NCBI RefSeq assembly: GCF_030272615.1
Contig: NC_081408.1
Coordinates: 606,041,673-606,105,672 of the forward strand
Length of the DNA: 64,000 nt
Reading direction: 5' to 3'
Source of the DNA: Cryptomeria japonica
Lineage: Eukaryota > Streptophyta > Pinopsida > Cupressales > Cupressaceae
Numbering within the stretch: position 1 is the stretch's first letter; each line of letters opens with the position of its first letter. Below, one piece after another: positions 56,499 to 64,000 of this stretch. The translations under genes and the position numbers were made by a program. Under the pieces are notes generated by a model. The model ran no database searches, was not told where the DNA came from, and saw only the letters and a list, made by a program, of their open reading frames with translations.

Positions 56499-59400
56499 TT
56501 AGCTAGAAAGGGAACCTACCATCTGAGAATAGTCAATTGAGCTTGTAAATGGTTGTGAGTATTTGTACTGCATTCCACAGAAATTGACCATCTCCCTTTG
56601 CAAAACTGCTGACCCAGTGTCTCCGAGATCTGTTTGAATATGACTTGGCAAAATTTCTTGGCATTTGTACCATAGTGAAGTTTGAGGACACTCCTCAAAT
56701 TCAGCTTCTTCACGAAGTACCCCTTCCAGTTCCTCCACTATAAACTGTTCACAGTTGTTCCCCATACATGTCACATAATTGTCAAGCAGAGATTCTCTGA
56801 TTGAATAACCAGCAGAACCATCTAAGGACAAAGAATGCTCAAGATAAATATCACAAACCGGAGATGCCCCTGCATCTTTCAAAATTTCTTCTATAATATC
56901 TGATTCTTCATGGGGATCGTTTGCTTTCTTAGTTACTGGAACTGAAGATCCATTCAAGTCTACAACACCTAGACACCCTGTAAAATCCTCTGTTTTTAAT
57001 AATGGGTTTGCAGAGTCCTGCTGAATTCTTGCTCCCTGTGAAGTAGAATTGACCTGTAACATAATTAAACAGCAAGTTGAATTTAAAAAAATTAGCTTAT
57101 ACCATCCAGATTAATTATTTGAATACCCTTCTAAAACTAGCAACAAAAAGGGCAGGCATTTGAATCTGAAATCAACATTAGTACAAACAGACACACCATT
57201 AGATCATTTTCGAAATTGGTAGGGAATCGGAAATTGCAATTTTGATTTGTATCATCCCACTCAGACTCCAGAATCCAATTGAGAGCATCGTGACAATCCA
57301 TCCTATCATTTAGAGTCTCTGAGGGAAATGCCAAATTGTCTTGTATGTCACCCTTCTCTTCCCTGACGTGTGAGGATCTGTTTACTGCCCAGCGTTGGAC
57401 ATCATCAAATGAGGCCATTTTATCAGAAAAGGAGTTATTCATTGAAGAAGATAAAACAGTCTTTTCTATTTCCGCCCCTTGCTGTTCTGCATTCTTTTGC
57501 TCTATTGCACTTTTCTTGAAAACTCGGCATAATACAAAGGCATCCTGTGAATGCACAGCAAGCCACCATTAATAGGCATGCCAGGCAAAGATTCAAAATT
57601 TCCAACAAAAATGAAAATATCAGAATTAAAATACTTCTGAAATCATTGCTTAATGATTTACTTATTACTAGATAAGTTTGGAAGAGGAAGTAGGAATCTT
57701 AAAAATGATTCCCACTGTAAACTAAAACAATTATAACTCTAGATGGGCTTATTTTTCACAGCTCATTAAAGTAGAATACAATCTTTTGGATAAAACTGTG
57801 TCAGTTTATTTAATCGACATTTTGAATTACACTCATCGATCAAATAAACTGACACAGTTTTATTCAAAAGATTGCTTTTTTAATCATAAGCCTTTTTGTA
57901 AATTGAAGTCATTATAAGAGTTTCTGTTCTAAGCCAGTAGAGGCTAAATCCTCCCCTTTAAGTAAGGCTATAAAATCAAATCTATCTAAGTGTTTCATAC
58001 ACAAGTTCTTAAAAAGAGGAACATTCTTTCTGGGTAATGTAGACTTTATTAAGTACAACTTTCCTAGTTTGCTTCAATAAATGATACAAATGAATTGAAT
58101 TCAAACAGGGTACCTGCAAACCAGCTGCACCTTCACACTGCATCTCATCTAGACGATATTCATGCATCACCCAATCTGTTCTTTTCCCTTGTGGAGCACG
58201 GCCTGTGTAGAAGACTAGGGTCTTCTTCAGTCCCAGCACAACCGAGTGAGAGTTAATTTTACGGTCCTTACCAGTAGCTTTCCAGTAACCAACTTCAGTG
58301 GCTCTGTTTGTGCGTGAACCATTGGGATATTTTCTATCTCGTGGACTGAAAAAATACCATTCTAGATCTCTATTAGGCAAGAAAGACTTATCTGCAAAAA
58401 CACCAGAAATCCTAATTAGTCAGCTAAGCTTAATACTTGTTACTGATTCAAGGTTTACCTTTACAGCCTGAAGTAGAATTAAATATCTACAGATAATAGC
58501 CAATTATATTTGGTGTTATAGCGGCCAAAATAGTTGTGTTAATGTTTAGCCCATTTGGGTGGATAATCCTGTAACTGAAAGTTTGAACCTGAAGTTCACC
58601 CAACATTTAAAAATGTCTGAAGATTAACCAGCCCACAACTAATGTATTCAATGGTTCATGCATTTTACAGTCCAAGTTACATCTATTATAATTAGGTATT
58701 TCTTTAAGAATTAATTATTAAGCAGTTCAACAGTCCAAAGTTTATCTTGATAAAACAAATAATAAGTTATCACTTTTAAACATGAAAATTGTTATTGACT
58801 GTTTATTTGTTGAATCATTTAATGTTTAAGTAGATTGAGCTATTCTTAAATGTTAAGCAGTTCAACAGTCAAAAGTTCACACTAATAAAAGAAAACTAGT
58901 TATCACTTTTCAACATTGAAATTACCATTGACTGTCTAATCATTGAACCATTCAATGTTTTAGTAGATTAGGCTATTCTTTAATATTAAGCAGTTCAACA
59001 GTCAAAAGTTTATCCTTTTAAAAAAATGACAATTAATTATCACATTTAAACATATAAATCACAATGACTGTTTTATGGTTCAAAAATTTACTGTTTATGA
59101 AAAATAAGGCTTTTCTTAAATATTAAGTTGTTCAACAGTTAAAAAGTTTAGGCTAATAGAAAAGGACAACTAGTTATCACTTTTAAGCTTGAAAATCATC
59201 ATTGACTGTTTAGTTATTGTACCATTTGTTGTTTTAAAAAGATTAGACTTATCTTAAACATTAAGCAGTTCAGTAGTTAAAAGTTTATGCTAATAAAAAA
59301 GAACAACTTATTATCACTTTTAAACATGAAAATCATCGAATGTTTAATTGTTGAATCATTTAATGTTTAATTAGATTAGACTATTCTTAATAATTAAGTA

Positions 59401-61034
59401 ATTTAATAATCAAAAGCTTATGCTAATAAAAAACGACAACTAGTTATCACTTTTAAGCATACAAATTACTATTGACTGTTCAATTGTTGAACAATTTAAT
59501 GTTTCAGTAGATTAGATTACTCTTAAATACTAAGCAATTCCACAACTAAAAATTTATGCTAATAAGAAAAAACGAATAATTATCATTCTTAGACATAAAA
59601 ATTACTATTGACTATTTAATCATTAAACCATTTAATATTTAAGTACAGTAATATAATCATGTAATCATGTTCTCTAGAACAAAAGATATTTTTCTATTAT
59701 TTGTCTTCCTGAAAATGTAGTTTCCTTCCTTCTGTCACAGGAAGACTGCTCTGCAAACCAATCTCTATCTCTAGTCACAAATGACACTGACTCAACACAC
59801 TTCAAGTTTGCAAGGCAATGAAAGTGTATTTACAATCTGTTATTGTTTGCAAATAACACCTTTTCCCAACCATATATTAAACATGGTGATTATAATAAGG
59901 CTGAATTTTTACATCCACTTATGCTAAAGCTGATTCAGTAATGGCTGAGGTTGGTGCCTCATAAACCATGAAATGTCTCTGGTATCAAACTTGAAGTATC
60001 TTAACAAAGCAAGCAAAGGCTAATTCCATGTCAGAAAGAGGGCCTTAAGAACTTGTAGAGTAAAATACTTAATTTTTTCTTGATTGAACTATGATGACTC
60101 CTTACAACTGGGTTAGTTTTGAGAATACTGTCAGGCATATTAGAAAATTGAAGCATGACAAGCATTCCTATTACTAAACAGACATACAAAGTAGCAAATT
60201 TCAGGCATCTTAGTCTTGACATATTATAGAAATTTTGTATCCAGAAAAACATATTGAATGTGGGTCTCGACCTGTTCAGTCTTGTTTCATAACAGGGATG
60301 CAGATAGGTCTCAAAGTGATCATAATGCAATTCTAGTGTTTATGATAAGAAAGCATTATATAAAATACAAAAAGGAGTAAATAAGAATTCAGAAAAACAT
60401 CAATCAAAACTCAAACACAAGACTTAAAATGACACCAACATAACTCAAGAGAATGCTGTTTCTGGATTCAATTGTGTTCAAGATTTTTTCATCATCGTTT
60501 CAAAGCACACTCCGTGATCCATCATCAGGATGAAGAGAGTCAAAATGTTGATGATGGATCATGGAGCGTGATCTGAAACGTTGATGCAAAATCTTGAACA
60601 TAATTGAATCCAGAAACAACATTCTCTTGATATTATGAATTATAACAATCTCTTATCACTAACCAACATAACTGTATTCCATTTTATCCAACTGTGACTA
60701 ACACCATGTTTGAAATAAATCCTATTTTCTTCAAGTATAACTAACACCGTGTTTGGTAACAAGGTTAACATAAATGAAAGCTTCATCATTCCACTTAAAA
60801 GAGCATATGCAATAAAATGAGAAAACACACATTTTGAGGCTAAGAAAAGAATGAAAATCCAAAAGCCCATAACATACTTGGTAGATCCCAAGGCTCAGAC
60901 TTGTACAAATCAACCTCAGGTATTATGTCCAGCTCTATCTTACGTCCATGTATTTTCCTCTTCAAATAATAACTCAACAGTTCTTCATCACTAGGATGAA
61001 ACCTGAAACCAGGAGGCAAGGACACAGGTGCCAT
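56499..61034 (-). CDS. NAC-domain transcription factor, four exons (NAC45/86/28-like)
   Basis: Exons: 61034-60878, 58391-58114, 57544-57197 and 57053-56499 (157+278+348+555 nt, 445 residues). All three introns have GT..AG ends. The NAC DNA-binding domain holds subdomain A ([19 protein letters not shown]), B ([16 protein letters not shown]), C ([17 protein letters not shown]), D ([34 protein letters not shown]) and E ([12 protein letters not shown]). The C-terminal half is acidic and Ser-rich, as expected of an activation domain. The domain is closest, by memory of the family, to the Arabidopsis NAC45/NAC86/NAC28 group. All family residues are intact, so the gene is probably functional. The last exon ends SQMVGSLSS, but ATG|GTAGGT there could be a splice donor to a further exon, so the C-terminus is not certain. 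Confidence 0.92.
57779..57874. repeat. Near-perfect hairpin in NAC intron 2
   Basis: Arms 57779-57811 and 57842-57874 (33 nt) pair with one mismatch around a 30-nt loop. The arms contain AACTGTGTCAGTTTATTT. It could be a small MITE or a small-RNA-type foldback. Confidence 0.8.
58690..59650. repeat. Minisatellite of about 135 bp x 7 in NAC intron 1
   Basis: The block AAGCAGTTCAACAGTC (with variants) recurs at 58720, 58855, 58988, 59125, 59263, 59396 and 59532, periods 133-138 bp. Each unit also has AGTTATCACTTTTAAAC, ATTGACTGTTTA and AGTAGATTAG blocks. Divergence between units is substantial, so the array is old. Confidence 0.9.
60445..60630. repeat. Foldback (MITE-like) hairpin in NAC intron 1
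   Basis: Arms 60445-60527 and 60549-60630 (about 82 nt) pair with roughly ten mismatches around a 21-nt loop. The ends are TCAAGAGAATG and CATTCTCTTGA. I see no clear target duplication. Confidence 0.8.
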
Positions 61035-61682
61035 TATAATAAAACAAAAACTACTATATTATGCAATGTACAAAAAATCATAAGACATGAATGCACTGAA
61101 TTGGAATATTGAAGAAAATTGAACATGCCCAGCTCTCAAATATAGACAAATGGTCTGCTGCAGTACCCAAACACCGAAAGTTGATCATCTGCTTTGACAA
61201 AAGCACACAAAGTGCAAAAGTGCAGCAGAAATTATTACACCCTATTCACACAAAATTTGCATGGCTAAATTAAATGGCTTAGCATAAAGAAATGGTTTTT
61301 TTTGGAATATAAATGTTCTTAACGACTTCTTATGCTTTGGATAAATACCATTTCCGACAATTGCAAAAAAGAAATTTGGACGGTACGAATTCTTTAATGT
61401 TGCTCGTTAACAGCCGTTGTTTTATTTTTATTTTTTAATCAGAAATTTGATGTTATTCTCATGAACTTGTTTGCTGCTTGTATAAAGCAATACTTATGAA
61501 CAGTTGAAAGAGACAAAAAGGAACCATGCCGGCTATTCTTTTGACCTTGGGAACACCACCTTCAAATGAAAACGAATTATGCTCTCTTTTCCCCCTGGAA
61601 ACATTATGAGGGAAGAGAACCCCAATTTGATGGCTTATGGGAAAAACCCATGGATTATGACCACAACAACAAAACAATCACT
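61035..61682. promoter_or_regulatory. Presumed NAC 5' region and promoter
   Basis: It lies upstream of the NAC start codon on the minus strand. I could not identify a firm TATA box. The open frame on the minus strand at 61459-61677 lacks family likeness. The call rests on position only. Confidence 0.35.
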
Positions 61683-61775
61683 GCCTGCGAGATCAATGGC
61701 CCAGCAGGGATTTGAACCTTCGTGACCACTTCACCAACAAAGTGTTTTAACCACAACACTACATGTCTTTGAGTC
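61683..61775 (-). mobile_element. tRNA-derived SINE-like fragment
   Basis: On the minus strand GTTGTGGTTAAAACACTTTG resembles a pol III A box, and GGTTCAAATCCC fits the B box (GGTTCRANNCC) at a spacing of about 35 bp. It does not fold into a full tRNA cloverleaf that I can defend. A TTGTTTTGTTGTTG stretch follows at the 3' side, as in some plant SINEs. Confidence 0.5.
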
Positions 61776-64000
61776 ATTTTAGTTTTTTATTTAAGATGGT
61801 TTGTTTAGATTTTTTTATTTAAAACGATTAAAAAGTTTGAATCAATAACTAATTTCTAACGTTGATCTGATCTATATTTATTTCTAAACTTTCCAATTAA
61901 TTAACTCTAATTATCTAAATTTAATGATATTTCTATAAAAGAATAAAGCTTTCCACAAACAATGCATTTGATTTAGCTATCACTTTATTCACATGGCCTC
62001 TCTAGCTCTCCAATCCCATTAACCTTCTTAACTATATTCAAAGATTCATATGATTGCGTTAATTGCATATTCAAGTTGTACTTAATTACTATCTTTATTA
62101 TTATTAATGTAATATTCTTTTTATTTTTACTAATAGGAGTTAGTATAAGGGACCATGTAGGTAGAGTTAGTAAACGTGGGTAAGCTTGTAACTAAGGTTT
62201 GCATTGTTTGTGTCTTCTACCTTTGGGTCATTATCTATTTCTTTTCATTGGGTCCTTTTTTTAATTAATATTTACATTTTTGACTTGGCCTCTATATTGT
62301 CTTATAGTGGATGATTTCCTTGTTATTTTATGCAAATTTCATCGTATAGTCTATTTTGTCTTTGACATAAGACTTGTTTTGTCTCTGCATGACCTCAAAA
62401 TAGTCATTAACTAATCTACATCTATGATTCATCTTTATCTAGAAGTACTCATTAGTTGTGATTAATGATTAGTGTTGTTTTATTTTTTTCTTTATGAATG
62501 AGATGTAAGGTTAATTATTAAATTAAAAGTATAATTGAATGTTGATTTGATAATTTTTTATATATCAAATAATAAATAGTTAATAATAAAATATAATAAA
62601 AAATAAAAGTGTACATATATTAAAATCTAGATCACACCAATCATCTTTTAGTTATGATAGCATCATGAATCTCTCTCTCTTTTCTTAAGTCAATATTAGA
62701 AATCTTTATCTCATAAAAAATTATGCTAACATTCTTAAATAATATGATAAAATTCAAAAGCAAAACTTTAAAATAAGATATATTTTAAATAAAATAATTT
62801 TGATTTCTTAATATTTTTTGGAGAGATGTATTTAAAATAGCTAATAATGAACAAGGATATATAAGTTTTCTTAGTAGTTATCTTAAAAGAGTATTTAATA
62901 CATTTTTAATTTAATAGAAATTTTAATTTACAAGTTGTTTTTAATGTATATTGGGTATAGAAAATAAATCATTAATATTTATTTAGGATAAAATATTAAA
63001 TGTTAATAAGGTTCAAATAATGGATTTTAAAAATGAAAAAAATAATGTTGGATATTAAAATCTATATGTTTCTTCACAATCTCATGATATTGAATTTGTA
63101 TATTGATACTTTAATTAATTATTATGAAACTTGATTAATATATTCATATATTTTATATGGGTGATTATAAGAGTTGACTATTACAATTTATTATACTACA
63201 TTGAATGTATAATCTAATTATGAATAGATGATACGTAGAGAGATCCCCTAGGTTAGGTCACTTATCTTGCCTATCGCTTTAGATAACACAAGTCATAGAT
63301 TCAACTCTTGATTTGCTTATGGTGTGGATGAGGGTCCATTTCACCTTTCTCAAGATGTTATAAGGAGGCTCACCTTGTCAAGAGATAAGCTTTAGATCAC
63401 TAGATTAAATTTTCAATTCATCTCAATAATATATGTGTGTATCTGTATATACGTACACAATCACATACATATATGTATATATGCATATCTATGCATATAT
63501 ACATACATATACTTATTGTAGTGTTGTAAATTGTACTCCTTAATTGTGAATCCAATTTCATAATCTCCAGAGCACTTAATTTTTTAATTTTTTTTAATTA
63601 ATTAAGTAGGGAAAAGGGCCCTAATCCCAATACAAGAACAATTTAGCGCATCACAACTAGAAACAACAAGACACAAAAACAACAAGAAATAGTTGAAACT
63701 AACCATAAAGACATGACCCCTTAATCAATCAAAAACATAACAAACTTAACTCTGGAACTAATAGTAGCAGATAACACCATAGCAGAGTACCAATTAACCA
63801 TAATCAAAAATTTACACTTAGGCTCGAGAGTCTTAATACTTTAAACAAAAATTCTTAAAAGCCTAACCGAACTATATCCCATAACACTAGAAACAAAAAG
63901 TAAACCCATGGGCCTCCAACTAACTCTAGCTAGAAACAACATCATTTATCCTTAGAGATGAGCCCCCAATTATTTGGAAATTTCTAAAAATTGTTTTCCT
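61776..64000. other. AT-rich distal region, no gene seen
   Basis: It is composed of TA-rich low-complexity sequence with an ATGTATATATGCATAT-type stretch near 63465-63515. From 63580 on, a TTTTTTTTAATTAATTAAGTAGGGAAAAGGGCCCTAATCCC stretch followed by A/C-rich DNA could be the 3' end of another LINE on the minus strand, but I cannot support it with coding sequence. Confidence 0.4.

Noticed and set aside
61683-61775. A genuine tRNA gene
   Set aside because: A and B boxes are present on the minus strand, but I cannot fold acceptor and anticodon arms, so SINE-like is the better call.
63580-64000. 3' end of another LINE on the minus strand
   Set aside because: There is a T-rich run followed by GTAGGGAAAAGGGCCC, but no coding sequence or target duplication within the window.

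Overview
This 64 kb window is seed-plant nuclear DNA from a large, repeat-rich genome. A conifer or other gymnosperm is my best guess, from the many old LTR elements, a NAC gene with a long repeat-filled intron, and the scarcity of genes. That is inference, not proof. I see no bacterial or organellar genes. Only one ordinary host gene is clear: a four-exon NAC transcription factor on the minus strand (56499-61034). Almost everything else is nested mobile DNA.

Layout. (1) 1-6977 is the decayed 3' part of a Tat-like Ty3/gypsy element on the + strand (protease, G-patch, RT, two RNase H domains, integrase, 3' minisatellite, PPT). Its 3' LTR starts at 6978 and is split by a 5'-truncated LINE (7175-8946). 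(2) A second gypsy element of the same family starts at 9276. Its gag is cut at 11885 and resumes in frame at 31870. (3) The 19,976 bp between (11886-31861) is flanked by the 8-bp duplication GTCCCTGC. It carries a hAT transposase relic, so I read it as one giant hAT transposon. (4) Its cargo is a long minus-strand gene of unknown family ('ORF X', 16532-26621) and two convergent copies of a smaller unknown gene ('ORF Y1' and 'Y2'). ORF X is itself broken by a solo LTR (25401-26476, duplication CTATG) and by a 4,968 bp element 'B' (19804-24771, duplication TGATC). Removing both insertions restores one reading frame across both joins. Element B carries an intact 1,049-codon relative of ORF X. 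(5) Gypsy pol continues to 38193. It is followed by a decayed antisense ORF with a plant-mobile-domain signature (43309-40647), interrupted by another solo LTR (42498-43243), then a PPT and an LTR (44223-45523). (6) 47188-53832 is a young Ty1/copia element on the minus strand with an intact 1,376-codon gag-pol, but its integrase has Asn at a catalytic Asp position. (7) The NAC gene and AT-rich flanks fill the rest.

How the parts relate. The insertions can be ordered: gypsy 2, then the hAT inside its gag, then the solo LTR and element B inside the hAT cargo. The transposase, Y1 and Y2 relics are broken by stop codons that C-to-T changes would explain, with no frameshift seen, as expected for decay under cytosine methylation. 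The intact ORF in element B stands out against this background. The most novel material is the giant hAT with its two unknown gene families, and element B with its dense CGATGAA motif cluster upstream of the ORF.
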